Shown: in pieces, positions 34,079 through 43,137 of the stretch
Layout of the letters: every line of letters starts with the position of its first letter
Numbering within the stretch: the stretch's first letter is position 1
Assembly: GCA_038231255.1 (NCBI GenBank)
Contig: JBBRLR010000011.1
Span: forward strand, 1 to 64,000
Reading direction: 5' to 3'
Origin: JALYUS01 sp038231255
GTDB lineage: Bacteria; Chloroflexota; Chloroflexia; Thermomicrobiales; JALYUS01
DNA: 64,000 nt
Notes under the pieces: generated by a model
Databases searched by the model: none
The model's input: only the letters and a program-made list of their open reading frames with translations
What the model was told of the DNA's origin: nothing
Made by a program: the position numbers and the translations under genes

Positions 34079-35716
34079 ATGGCCTCTCCGCTCACACCCG
34101 CATTTCTTGCCGTCCGCGATGTATGCCGACGCGACAGCAGCTTGCACGTCCGGCTCCCGGGTGCGGTCGAGCGCGCGACGATCAGCGACGCGACTGCGGT
34201 TGATATTTCGTACGCGATAACGATGAAGCCCCTACCGCCGCTCTTGCGCCCGTTGCACGGCGGCGAACTGATCCTAATGCCTCGACGGATTTGGCCCGAC
34301 GTGGCGGGTTATGTTGGCAACATGATGGCGGACTTGGGGCGCAACGGCGTTTCCGCGATCGTCCTCGAACCGGATCATCCGCTGGCGGCGCACGCGATCG
34401 AGGAGAATATCGCCGTTATCCTTGCGGATGTGCCGGTTGACGCGTCCTTGGAAAGCCACCTCAACGCGCTGATCCAGACGCGCGGCAGTGACCTTTATCG
34501 CCTGACGACTGATCTCGACCGACGCCTCACCAGCATGAGCGCCAGCGCGGACGCGCTGCCCGCCTTGCTCGCAACAGCGGCGGAGGTATCGGGGCGCGGC
34601 GCGATCCTCACCGACATCGCCGGTTTGCCGATCGCCCTCGCGGGCAACATCATGCCGGGCTACGTGGATGAACTGGCACGGCAGGCCGCCCGCACGCACG
34701 GAAAAACGCTGATTGTCCAGGCGCCGGATGGCGACAGTCGTCTGGTCACGCCCGTCCGCACCGCCGAGGGAGTGCAGGGGTATCTTTCCCTGACGGCCGG
34801 GCGTGCGGCATTCACGGAAACCGACCGCCTGGTCGCCGAACGCACCGCGTATGCGTGCTCGTTCGCACTGATGCGCGTCGGCCCGGTGACGCCGGCGATC
34901 CGGCAACTCGGCCCGACACCGGCCGAAATGGAGCGGTCGCTCCGCAACCTCCTGCTCGGCAAACTGGAGACGGAATCGGCGGCGCTCGCGGAGTGCCGGG
35001 CGATTGGCCTCGACCCGCATCGCGGCGCCGCCGTGCTGCTCGCCGCGCCGCCGCCGGACGCGGAATCGCTCGGCGTGATCCGCACGGCGCTCGAAACCGC
35101 CGTCGCGGGCTGGCAACCGCGCGCCTTCGTAATGGAACTGGGCGAGGTGGGCGCGATCGCCGTGCTGTTCCCGGTGGTGGATGGCGAGGCGTCGCGCCGC
35201 AAGGCGGTCGAGGCGGGACGGCGGCTGGCCGGCGAGAGCGGGCTGACGGGGATCGCGGTCGGGATCAGCGACCGGCATACAGGCTGGCGGGGTATCGCGC
35301 AGGGGTTCCAGCAGGCATACTTCGCCTTGCGGCTCGGCGCGACTGCCGCCGTGCCGCAGTCGGTCGTGGATAGCGGCGCGGCGGGCGACCTCGGCATCTA
35401 TCGCCTGCTCTACCCGCTCTGGCAAACGGACGAGATGAAGGCATTTTCGGACGAGGTGCTCGGCGGGTTATTGGCGTACGATGAGAAGCGCGGTGGCGGC
35501 CTCGTCCAGACGCTGGAGGCGTACCTGGATCTCGGCGGCGGGATGCAGGAGATCGCCGACCGGCTTTATATCCACCGCAACAGCCTCATCTACCGGCTCC
35601 GGCGAATCGAGGAGTTGACCGGGCGCTTGCTTGCGGACCCGCACGACCGTTTGCTGCTGCACCTCGCGCTCAAAGTGCGGCAGATGCCGGGCGCACCGCT
35701 GCTCCGCGCCGTGTGA
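34079..35716 (+). CDS. PucR/CdaR-family transcriptional regulator
   Basis: The 545-residue protein has a PucR N-terminal domain (about 1-120), a GAF-like middle part and the C-terminal PucR helix-turn-helix (LEAYLDLGGGMQEIADRLYIHRNSLIYRLRRIEELTG, about residues 480-520). Such regulators respond to purine, sugar-acid or nitrogen-source signals. The start is uncertain: ATG at 34079 has GGTGGTG upstream, and a GTG at 34067 is also possible. It lies 67 bases before a glutamine-synthetase-like gene, its most likely target. Confidence 0.85.
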   Translation: MASPLTPAFLAVRDVCRRDSSLHVRLPGAVERATISDATAVDISYAITMKPLPPLLRPLHGGELILMPRRIWPDVAGYVGNMMADLGRNGVSAIVLEPDHPLAAHAIEENIAVILADVPVDASLESHLNALIQTRGSDLYRLTTDLDRRLTSMSASADALPALLATAAEVSGRGAILTDIAGLPIALAGNIMPGYVDELARQAARTHGKTLIVQAPDGDSRLVTPVRTAEGVQGYLSLTAGRAAFTETDRLVAERTAYACSFALMRVGPVTPAIRQLGPTPAEMERSLRNLLLGKLETESAALAECRAIGLDPHRGAAVLLAAPPPDAESLGVIRTALETAVAGWQPRAFVMELGEVGAIAVLFPVVDGEASRRKAVEAGRRLAGESGLTGIAVGISDRHTGWRGIAQGFQQAYFALRLGATAAVPQSVVDSGAAGDLGIYRLLYPLWQTDEMKAFSDEVLGGLLAYDEKRGGGLVQTLEAYLDLGGGMQEIADRLYIHRNSLIYRLRRIEELTGRLLADPHDRLLLHLALKVRQMPGAPLLRAV

Positions 35717-35734
35717 TGAATGCTTAGAAACGTT

Positions 35735-35760
35735 GGGGGGGGGGGCTTTAGCCCGCCACC
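35735..35760 (+). repeat. G11 tract joined to a half palindrome
   Basis: Eleven consecutive G residues (35735-35745) run into CTTTAGCCCGCC, the right half of the GGCGGGCTTTAGCC element seen at 2169-2215. The left arm is replaced by the G-tract. It lies about 35 bases ahead of the glutamine-synthetase-like start codon and may vary in length. Confidence 0.75.
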
Positions 35761-35783
35761 ACCAGCAAATAGGAGGAGATGAC

Positions 35784-37184
35784 ATGACCGTGACCAATGC
35801 GACGATCAGCACCGACGGCGCGAGCGACGCGTTCCGCGAAGGGGGCGACGTCACTCCGGCGGCGGTGTTGAGTCGGGCGCACGAGGCGAATGTCGAGTTC
35901 GTGGACTTGCAGTTCATTGATATCCTCGGCATGGTGAAAAGCGTGACCATCGCCGTCGAACAGTTGCCGACCGTTATTGCGCGCGGCATGTGGTTCGACG
36001 GCTCATCGCTGGAAGGCACGTCGCGCGTCGCGGAGCGGGACATGTACCTGATCCCCGACCTCGCGACCTTCGCGATCGTGCCGTGGACGGAAGCCGGGGC
36101 GGGCGGCGCGACAGCCCGCCTGCTCTGCGGCGTCCACCGCCCGGATGGCGAACCGTTCCTCGGCGACCCCCGCGCCGTCCTCACCCGCCAGTTGGAGCGG
36201 GCACGCTCGTTCGGCTACACCTACGCCGTCGCGCCCGAAGTCGAGTTCTTCCTGCTGCGGCGCGACGGCGACCGCATCCGCCCGCCGGAGGGGGACAGCG
36301 GCGGCTACTTCGATTCCGCCGGGGGGGTCGCCGCCGCCGTGCAGCGCGATGTCGTCCGGCTGATCCGCGAGATGGGCATCCGCACCGAGGCGTACCACCA
36401 CGAAGTGTCGGTCGGTCAGTACGAGATTGATTTCCCCACCGACGGCGCCTTGCGCACGGCGGATGGCCTGATTACCTTCCGCACGGCGATGAAGGCGGTT
36501 GCGGCGCGGCGGGGTCTGCACGCCACCTTCATGCCGAAGCCAATTGCCGGACTCAATGGGTCGGGGATGCACATCCATCAACGCCTCGATCACCTCGATT
36601 CCGGCCTCAGCGCCTTCACCGACGATTCCGATCCGTATAGCCTGTCCGACACCGCGCGCGCCTTCATGGCCGGTCAGTTGGCGCACGCACGCGGCATGTC
36701 GGCAGTGTTGTCGCCGCTCGTCAACTCGTATCGCCGGTTCGTGCCGGGCCATGAAGCGCCAATCTTCCTGATCTGGGCGCGCGTCAATCACGAGGCGCTG
36801 ATCCGCGTCCCGGCGGACACCGGGCCGCAGCACGCCGGCCAGATGGAACTACGCTGCCCCGATCCCGCCGCGAACCCGTATCTCGCCTTCGCCGTGATGC
36901 TCGCCGCCGGATTGGACGGCATCGAACGGAATCTCGCGCTCTCCGAACCCTCCGAGGAGAGCCTGTACAGCGTCTCGGACGAGGAGTTGCGCTCCCGCAA
37001 TGTCGGCATGTTGCCGATGACGCTCGGCGAAGCGATCATCGAACTCGAACTCGATGGCGTGATCCGCGAGGCGCTCGGCGACCATATCTACGAGCGATAC
37101 GTCGCGGCATTGCGCCAGCAGTGGCACGATTACCGCAAATGTATCAGCCAGTGGGAGGTAGATCACTACCTCGAAGCATATTGA
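35784..37184 (+). CDS. Glutamine synthetase family protein (gamma-glutamyl ligase)
   Basis: The 466-residue protein has the beta-grasp and catalytic domains of the type I glutamine synthetase family. Metal and ATP motifs are visible: MWFDGSSLEGTSR, EVEFFLLRR, HHEVSVGQYEIDF and NGSGMHIHQ. The classical adenylylation motif (NLYDLPPEE) is replaced by a SLYSVSDEE stretch, so control by adenylylation is doubtful. A second, more typical enzyme lies at 43307-44731. Given the adjacent PucR regulator, this copy may act on another amine (for example polyamine or ethanolamine glutamylation). AGGAGGA is nine bases before the ATG. Confidence 0.85.
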   Translation: MTVTNATISTDGASDAFREGGDVTPAAVLSRAHEANVEFVDLQFIDILGMVKSVTIAVEQLPTVIARGMWFDGSSLEGTSRVAERDMYLIPDLATFAIVPWTEAGAGGATARLLCGVHRPDGEPFLGDPRAVLTRQLERARSFGYTYAVAPEVEFFLLRRDGDRIRPPEGDSGGYFDSAGGVAAAVQRDVVRLIREMGIRTEAYHHEVSVGQYEIDFPTDGALRTADGLITFRTAMKAVAARRGLHATFMPKPIAGLNGSGMHIHQRLDHLDSGLSAFTDDSDPYSLSDTARAFMAGQLAHARGMSAVLSPLVNSYRRFVPGHEAPIFLIWARVNHEALIRVPADTGPQHAGQMELRCPDPAANPYLAFAVMLAAGLDGIERNLALSEPSEESLYSVSDEELRSRNVGMLPMTLGEAIIELELDGVIREALGDHIYERYVAALRQQWHDYRKCISQWEVDHYLEAY

Positions 37185-37218
37185 TACTGAACCGGGTTGT
37201 AATGGGCCGTCAGTGATT

Positions 37219-37289
37219 CAGCAGGATCAATAGGATCATCCACTTTTCGATGATCCTGATGATCCTGATGATCCTGTTGGATCCTGCTG
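37219..37289. repeat. GATCCTGAT-repeat palindrome, left copy
   Basis: A palindromic element with CAGCAGGATC at one end and its inverse at the other. Inside are three tandem 9-mers GATCCTGAT. Its 35-base core (37233-37267) recurs exactly, inverted, at 37965-37999. Confidence 0.9.
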
Positions 37290-37526
37290 AACCTCCTGAC
37301 CCCACTCGCGATGGGCGATAGCGTGCAGGATCATAAGTCCAAGTCCAGCAGGTAATTCTCTGGATTGGGCAAAGCGCATAAACTGCTATGCTATATGGAG
37401 AGCGACCAGACGAAGAGATACTCCTGCTCACCATGATGAAGCGACCTTTGTCGCGGCGGGGCGGGTATTGTTTTCGTAACCCAGATTATGGTCGCAGGCA
37501 TTGTGACGGGAAGAAAGGAGCACCGC

Positions 37527-37913
37527 ATGACACCGGAGCACGTACAGGGGGCAGTGGACACGTACTTCGCTAGCCTCGGTTCATTGGATGTCACGGAATA
37601 GCTCGCAGCAGTTGCAACCGACGCGGTGATGCAGGACCCGGTAGGCACGCCTGTACTCACCACCCACGATGCCCGCCGGGAGTTTTACAACGGCATCGCC
37701 TCCCTCCTCACACACCTCTCCGTCGACCCCGATCAGACCTACATCAATGGCAATCAGGCTGCCGTGAAGTGGACGGGGCACGCCACATCGAACGGGGGCA
37801 AGGCGATCGAGTTCGATGGCATTGACGTGCTTGCGATTAACGATGCGGGCACGGTGCAAACCGTGATGGCGTATTGGGACGTCGGCATGATGCTGGCGCA
37901 GGTGTCGGGCTAA
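37527..37913 (+). pseudogene. NTF2/SnoaL-like gene interrupted by an in-frame TAG
   Basis: The frame starts at ATG 37527 with AAAGGAG upstream and reads through to the stop at 37913, which would give 128 residues, but codon 25 (37599-37601) is TAG. Before it comes MTPEHVQGAVDTYFASLG and after it LAAVATDAVMQDPVGTP, both typical of the SnoaL/NTF2-like fold. The rest (DQTYINGNQAAVKWTGHATSNG) is intact. A single-base change from TGG or CAG would explain it. It may be a recent pseudogene, an assembly error or a read-through site. It is bracketed by inverted repeats. Confidence 0.75.
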
Positions 37914-37959
37914 TCACGCCACGCTCGCCCTAACTGGCTCGTGGTTCAGGCATGAGGAA

Positions 37960-38033
37960 GTCAACAGGATCATCAGGATCATCGAAAAGTGGATGATCCC
38001 GTTGATCCCGTTGATCCCGTTGATCCTGCTGAC
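37960..38033. repeat. GATCCCGTT-repeat palindrome, right copy
   Basis: It holds the same 35-base core as the left copy in inverted orientation (37965-37999), followed by three tandem 9-mers GATCCCGTT and a final GATCCTGCT. It ends four bases before the gltB stop codon, so its hairpin may also close the gltB transcript. Confidence 0.9.
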
Positions 38034-38036
38034 CCG

Positions 38037-41000
38037 CTATTCCGTCGAGATGGACGGGTCCACCTGCTGCGATTCGGGCACAACCTTGATGAAATCGTGC
38101 ATCGGATCGGTACACATGCCGCGCACCCGATCCGCAGCCGCGTCCTGACCGCTGGTGACCAGTCGCTCTGCGTAGCGCGTCAGCAGGTCAACGACGGTGC
38201 AGGCATCGCCCTCGGTGAGGTCGGCCATCGTGATCTTCGCGCCCTTGGCCATGCGGCGGTCAATTGCCGCGCGGTCGAGGCCCATCGCCGGGACGAGATG
38301 CTGATAGACGACACCGCCGGTCATTCCGGCGCAGAGCCACGGGCCGGGGTCGCCGAGGACGACGGCGCGGCCATTGGTCATGTACTCGAAGGCGAATCCC
38401 TTGATGTTCGCGCGCGTCGCAATGCCGCCCCGGCTGTCGTCAATCGGTTCGGTGATCTCTCCGCCGATCACGACATCGGCGCCGGAAAGCCGAATGCCGG
38501 CGCGCGAGTCCGCGTTTCCCTGAACGAAGAAGGTGCCGCCCTGCGCGCCGTACGCGAACGACTTGCCCACGCTGCCATCCACGCGCTTGCCGTCCATGTT
38601 GGTGCCCTTCAGGATAGTGATCGCGCCACCGAATGCGCCCTTGCCGACGCCGTCCTGCGCGCCACCCTCGACGGTGAGATCCACACCGTCCACATTGAAG
38701 CAGGCGAAGCCGTTGCCGACGACCGAGCCGTCATCGAAGGTCAGGGTGGCGGTCGTCGGCAGTGTGTTCGGCTCGTACAGCCGGGCGCGGGTCATCTCGC
38801 CCGCGAGCACGGTGCCGACGACGCGGTGATCGGGGAGCACGGTCGGCTCCGCATACGCGACGCGCTGATCGCCGCGCGCCACATGGCGGGCGACCGTCGC
38901 GGCGACGTGCCGCGAGCGGTCAATGCGCAGGACGCGCAGCGTGCGGTCGGCGCCGATCTCCGTGAGCCATGCCGCCTGCTCCGCCGGGGCGAGCATTCGT
39001 GTGAGGTCCACGCGGTCGAGCATCCGTGCCTGCACGAGTAGGTCGGAGCGGCCAACGAGGTCCTGCGTCCGCGTGAAGCCTAGCGCCGCCGTCAGTTCCT
39101 TGATCTCCTCGCCGAGCGCGCCGAGGAAGCGGACGAGTTGCTGCACGGCCTCCTCGTAGACGCGCGGCACGAAGTGCTTGACGCCCTTCTTTTGCGCTTC
39201 CTCTTCCGAGTCCATCTGCGTGGCGATGCCGACGTGGCAGGTGTCGAGTTGGCAGCCGCGGCAGATCGTGCAGCCGATCGCGACCATCGGCAGCGTGCCG
39301 AAGCCGATGCGGTTCGCGCCGAGCAGCATCATCCGCACGACATCCGCGCCCGTCTTCATGCCGCCGTCCGCCCAGAGTTCGACCTGCTCCCGCAACCCGG
39401 CGGCGACGAGCGCGCGGTGCGCCTCGACGATGCCAATATCGGAGGGCAGGCCGACATGCTTCAGCGCGTGCGTCCGCGCCGCGCCCGTGCCGCCATCGTA
39501 GCCCGAGAGCGTGATGATGTCCGCGCCACTCTTGGCGACGCCGACCGCGATCGTGCCGATGCCGGGCACGACGGGCACCTTGACCGACACGCGCACATGC
39601 GGATTCGCCGTTTTCAGCTCGTCCACCAGTTGCGCGAGGTCCTCAATCGAGTAAATGTCGTGGTTGTTCGAGGGCGAGATGAGGTCCACGCCCGGTGTCG
39701 CGTTGCGCGCCCTGGCGACCTTCTCGGAGACCTTGGAGCCGGGCAGGTGGCCGCCCTCGCCGGGCTTCGCGCCCTGCCCGATTTTGATTTCGAGCAGGTT
39801 GGACGAGTTCGCCAGTTCGGCATTGACGCCGAAGCGCCCCGACGCGATCTGCTGGCCGCGCCACTGCGGGTACTTGCCGATCATGTCCTTGATTTCGCCG
39901 CCCTCGCCGTTGAGCGAGACGATATTGAGGCGCATCGCCGCCTCCGGGTACGCCCGGAAGGCCGTCTCGCCCTGCGAGCCGAACGACATGCTGCTGATCG
40001 CAATCGGATAATCATGCCCGCCGATCCCGGCGTCCACGGTCGTGGGGTCAATCCCGGTGGCGATTGTTCTGATAGCGTCGGCTTCCGCCCGCACCCCTAC
40101 GCTACCGGGAAAGCGGAAATCGAGGAGGTGGCGCAGGCTGACCGGATTTTCGGTTTCGAGGGCCGTCACCTTCGCGCTGTAGTCGCGATATGATTCCAAA
40201 CCCGCCGCGACGTTGCGGACGCTCTTCCAGACTTTCGGATAGAAGTGCGCGACGCGCGTCGGCTTCGCCACGAGCGTGCCCGCCGCGATCAGGACGCGTT
40301 CTTCCGCCAGCGCTTCCAGTTGCTCCCACGTCAGGCCACCCGTCGCACTGCCGCCGTAGTTCTCCGCGCCGAACATGCGCGCGACCTCGACGTGCAGGCC
40401 GACGGAGGCGAACAACCGGCTGTAGCCGCGCACCTCATGGATGCCGATCGTGCTGATAACCTTCTCGATCCCCTTGGTGAGCGCGGAGATCAGATTGGCG
40501 AGGCCATCCGGCGACGCCGCTTCCGCGATCTCCCACAGAAGATAGGGGCAGACGCCGTCCGCGCCCATGCCGAGTACGAGCATCAGATCGTGCAGCGTGC
40601 GGATGCCCGCCGCGCGCATCACCAGCCCGACGCCGCGCCGGAGCGCGTAGCCGTCCGGCCCGCCCGAGGAGCGACGAAGCGCCGTGTCCACCGCCGAAAT
40701 CGCCAGCAGCGGATCAATCGGCCGGTTGCCGTGCGTCAGCGCGCCCTCGTCGTCGAGGACGATCAGCGGCGTGCCACCGTTCGCGGCCGCGACCGCTTCC
40801 TCACCGAGCCGGTGGAGCGCGCTGCGGAGCGACTCGCCCGGCCACTGCGCCATCGCGAGGACGGCGGGCCGCGTGTCGCCCTCGAAGGTCATGAAGTCTT
40901 CGAGCGTCCATGTCCCCATCTGGTGGGCGACGGCGCGATGATGCCGCAAGCGGGCAAGATCATCCCCGCCACCGGGTCGCAGTCCACCGGTGAACAGGGG

Positions 41001-42728
41001 AGTGATGAGTTCGGTGCAAGGCAGTTTCCGGTCGTGATCCGCGAGGCCAATCGGCGGGCGCGGGCCGAGCACGACGCGCGTCGAGAACTGCTCGATTTCG
41101 CGCTCGCGGTCAATCGCCGGGTTCGTGACGACCGCGACCGACTCCTTGAAGTAGTCGGCGAGGTTCTGCCGTTCCCGCGAGAGCGCGGCGAGCGGGCCGT
41201 CATAGCCGAGCGAGCCGATGCGCTCATTGCCGCTCTCGGCCATCGCCTCGGTCAGTTTCAACTCCTCGCTCTCGAACGCCCATGCCGCGATCAATCGAGA
41301 GGACTGAGGAAGAGAGGGCGATTCATCCTGCCCAGAGGGCGCCCGCGCCCCTACGCCCTGTTCGCTGCCCACCGGCTCCGGACTCTGGCAGACGAGGAAG
41401 CGGCGGTAACCGGTCGCGCTGATGCCGCGTGCCTGCGCCCGACGCATCACATCGCGCAGGATAGCGTCGTAGGTCTCGACGTGCGTGCCGACGCCGCGCG
41501 TCAGGACAATCGCCATCTTCTCACCCGGCGCGAGCGGCTTCGGGTCCTCATCCATCTCCGTGACGGGCACGACGCCCTTTTCCGAGGAGAAGACGATCCG
41601 ATCCTTCGCGACGCAGAGCCAGAGCGGGCGGAGACCGAGCGCGTCCACCGTGCCGACGAGTTCGTCGCCGACGCGGATCGCCATCGCCGCCGGGCCTTGC
41701 GCGAACGGCCCCCACGCCTGCCGGAAATACATCAGCACGTCGGCCATCTCGTCGGGCACGCGCTTTATTTCGTTGACGATCGGCGGGAAGATCAGTTCCA
41801 GCGCCTCCCGCAGCGACAGGTCGTAGCGATGGATCATCCCTTCGAGGGTCCGGTTGACATCCTGCGAGTCGGACGCGCCGGGGACGAGCGGGATGTGCAG
41901 CATCTGCGACTCGGTGCGAAACTTGGAGATCGTGTTGATCTCGCCGTTGTGCCCCAGGAGCGAGAAGGGCTGCACGCGCTCAAACGCGGTCGTCGTGTTG
42001 GTGCTGTAGCGGTTGTGGCCGATGCTGATCGCGGAAACGAAGGCGGGATCGCCCAGGTCGGGGTAGTAGGCGGTCAGCACTTGCGCCGTGCCCCGCACTT
42101 TGTACACGACCGAGTCCGCGCTGAGTGAGACGGTGAGCGCGGCGGTGCGCGTCTCGATTGCCAACTGGAGGTCGAAGAGCAGCCGGTCCCGCGCCGCGTT
42201 GTCGCGGGTCGGCGTGCGGAAGGCGATCTGCCAGGTCGTGGGCTCTTCGCGCCGCCCGAGGCGACCGAGCGCGTCCGGCACGACCGCCATCGGCCGGCTG
42301 ACGAGCAGTTCGCACCCCGCCTCGCGGATCACATCGTCCACGGTCGCCATGATGCGCTCCGCCTGCTCGCGGTCGGCGGGCGGCACGAAGAAATGACCGA
42401 CCGCGAAGCGCGCATCGTGCGCGAGCGCCGGGTCGTCGCCCCTTGCGACGAGATCGCGTGCCCAGAGCGCGCGGGGAATGTCGGTCAGGATGCCGCAGCC
42501 GTCGCCCTCGCCGTCAATCTCGCCGGAGCGGTGGTGCATCGTCGCGAGTGCGTGCAGGACGCGCGTCACGTTATCGCGCGTCGGCGCGCCGTGCCGCTCG
42601 ACTATCGCCACGAGGCCGCAGGCGTCGTGCTCGACGGGGCCGATGTATGTGCCGATGTCAATCGAGGGATCGAACTCCGAAATACTGGGTGCGAGATATG
42701 GTGCGCTGCGTACATCTGTCCGTTGCAT
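38037..42728 (-). CDS. gltB: Glutamate synthase, large subunit
   Basis: The 1563-residue protein makes two glutamates from glutamine and 2-oxoglutarate. The N-terminal Ntn amidotransferase domain needs removal of a 36-residue propeptide to free Cys37 in HDACGLVAIVE. The central and FMN domains follow; the [3Fe-4S] cysteines are in CTICRGCQLDTC (about residue 1155). The C-terminal GXGXG helix domain is present. No gltD neighbour is seen. ATG at 42728 has GGGAGGG upstream; the open frame continues 51 codons into the leader. A palindrome-like insert lies at about 41329-41375. A T-box leader and an operator precede the gene. Confidence 0.95.
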   Translation of the reverse strand: MQRTDVRSAPYLAPSISEFDPSIDIGTYIGPVEHDACGLVAIVERHGAPTRDNVTRVLHALATMHHRSGEIDGEGDGCGILTDIPRALWARDLVARGDDPALAHDARFAVGHFFVPPADREQAERIMATVDDVIREAGCELLVSRPMAVVPDALGRLGRREEPTTWQIAFRTPTRDNAARDRLLFDLQLAIETRTAALTVSLSADSVVYKVRGTAQVLTAYYPDLGDPAFVSAISIGHNRYSTNTTTAFERVQPFSLLGHNGEINTISKFRTESQMLHIPLVPGASDSQDVNRTLEGMIHRYDLSLREALELIFPPIVNEIKRVPDEMADVLMYFRQAWGPFAQGPAAMAIRVGDELVGTVDALGLRPLWLCVAKDRIVFSSEKGVVPVTEMDEDPKPLAPGEKMAIVLTRGVGTHVETYDAILRDVMRRAQARGISATGYRRFLVCQSPEPVGSEQGVGARAPSGQDESPSLPQSSRLIAAWAFESEELKLTEAMAESGNERIGSLGYDGPLAALSRERQNLADYFKESVAVVTNPAIDREREIEQFSTRVVLGPRPPIGLADHDRKLPCTELITPLFTGGLRPGGGDDLARLRHHRAVAHQMGTWTLEDFMTFEGDTRPAVLAMAQWPGESLRSALHRLGEEAVAAANGGTPLIVLDDEGALTHGNRPIDPLLAISAVDTALRRSSGGPDGYALRRGVGLVMRAAGIRTLHDLMLVLGMGADGVCPYLLWEIAEAASPDGLANLISALTKGIEKVISTIGIHEVRGYSRLFASVGLHVEVARMFGAENYGGSATGGLTWEQLEALAEERVLIAAGTLVAKPTRVAHFYPKVWKSVRNVAAGLESYRDYSAKVTALETENPVSLRHLLDFRFPGSVGVRAEADAIRTIATGIDPTTVDAGIGGHDYPIAISSMSFGSQGETAFRAYPEAAMRLNIVSLNGEGGEIKDMIGKYPQWRGQQIASGRFGVNAELANSSNLLEIKIGQGAKPGEGGHLPGSKVSEKVARARNATPGVDLISPSNNHDIYSIEDLAQLVDELKTANPHVRVSVKVPVVPGIGTIAVGVAKSGADIITLSGYDGGTGAARTHALKHVGLPSDIGIVEAHRALVAAGLREQVELWADGGMKTGADVVRMMLLGANRIGFGTLPMVAIGCTICRGCQLDTCHVGIATQMDSEEEAQKKGVKHFVPRVYEEAVQQLVRFLGALGEEIKELTAALGFTRTQDLVGRSDLLVQARMLDRVDLTRMLAPAEQAAWLTEIGADRTLRVLRIDRSRHVAATVARHVARGDQRVAYAEPTVLPDHRVVGTVLAGEMTRARLYEPNTLPTTATLTFDDGSVVGNGFACFNVDGVDLTVEGGAQDGVGKGAFGGAITILKGTNMDGKRVDGSVGKSFAYGAQGGTFFVQGNADSRAGIRLSGADVVIGGEITEPIDDSRGGIATRANIKGFAFEYMTNGRAVVLGDPGPWLCAGMTGGVVYQHLVPAMGLDRAAIDRRMAKGAKITMADLTEGDACTVVDLLTRYAERLVTSGQDAAADRVRGMCTDPMHDFIKVVPESQQVDPSISTE

Positions 42729-42784
42729 GGCTGTACCCTCCCGAAGAACGAGATCGTTCGGTGCAGGGACGCCGGGCGTAACGC

Positions 42785-43080
42785 AAACAGCCCCCGTCCC
42801 CGCTGAGGGACGAGAGGCGGACAGCAGTCCAATCTCCCGCGGTACCACCCTCGTTGCCGCGCGTCTATCCCACGCGACCACTTACCGGCTGAGGGACGCG
42901 CAACGTGACAGCCAATCACCGGCGAACGATGCACTCGCACGCCGTGAGGCGCACGTCCCTTCCGTGCATTGTCGCCATCCGCTCCTGGGCTGCTTTCGAT
43001 GGATCGTGCCCCGATTCCGGCCTTCCACCTGCCGCCGGATCGCTGGCGGGGAATACCCACCTACTGTTCCCACTCAACGC
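42785..43080 (-). ncRNA. T-box riboswitch leader of gltB, specifier GCA (alanine)
   Basis: The T-box sequence AGGGTGGTACCGCG is at 42851-42838. Upstream is a full stem I: GCGTTG pairs with CAATGC at its base, AGTA faces GAAA in the specifier loop, and an AGCGA bulge precedes the distal loop. Aligned on GAAA and the conserved downstream CCCAGGAGC, the specifier triplet is GCA (42993-42991), an alanine codon. The antiterminator bulge TGGT (42847-42844) fits tRNAs with discriminator A73, as tRNA-Ala has. A competing terminator stem CGTCCC/GGGACG (42812-42795) with a weak T-run follows. Confidence 0.88.
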
Positions 43081-43137
43081 GGGTTGCGTCGTTTGTGTGC
43101 CCGATTTCGCACGGGTGTGTGAAAACGGTAACGAAGG

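Noticed and set aside
37599..37601. TAG as pyrrolysine or another recoded codon
   Set aside because: No pylT/pylS genes or recoding structure are seen and the family has no such residue; a simple mutation or error is more likely.
37219..38033. CRISPR array
   Set aside because: The 9-base repeats have no spacers and no cas genes occur in the window; the elements are palindromic tandem repeats.
40079..40112. A second palindrome insertion in gltB, at the GSVGVRAEAD segment
   Set aside because: It resembles the GTAGGGG words only over about ten bases and has no inverted partner, so chance or genuine GltB sequence is as likely.
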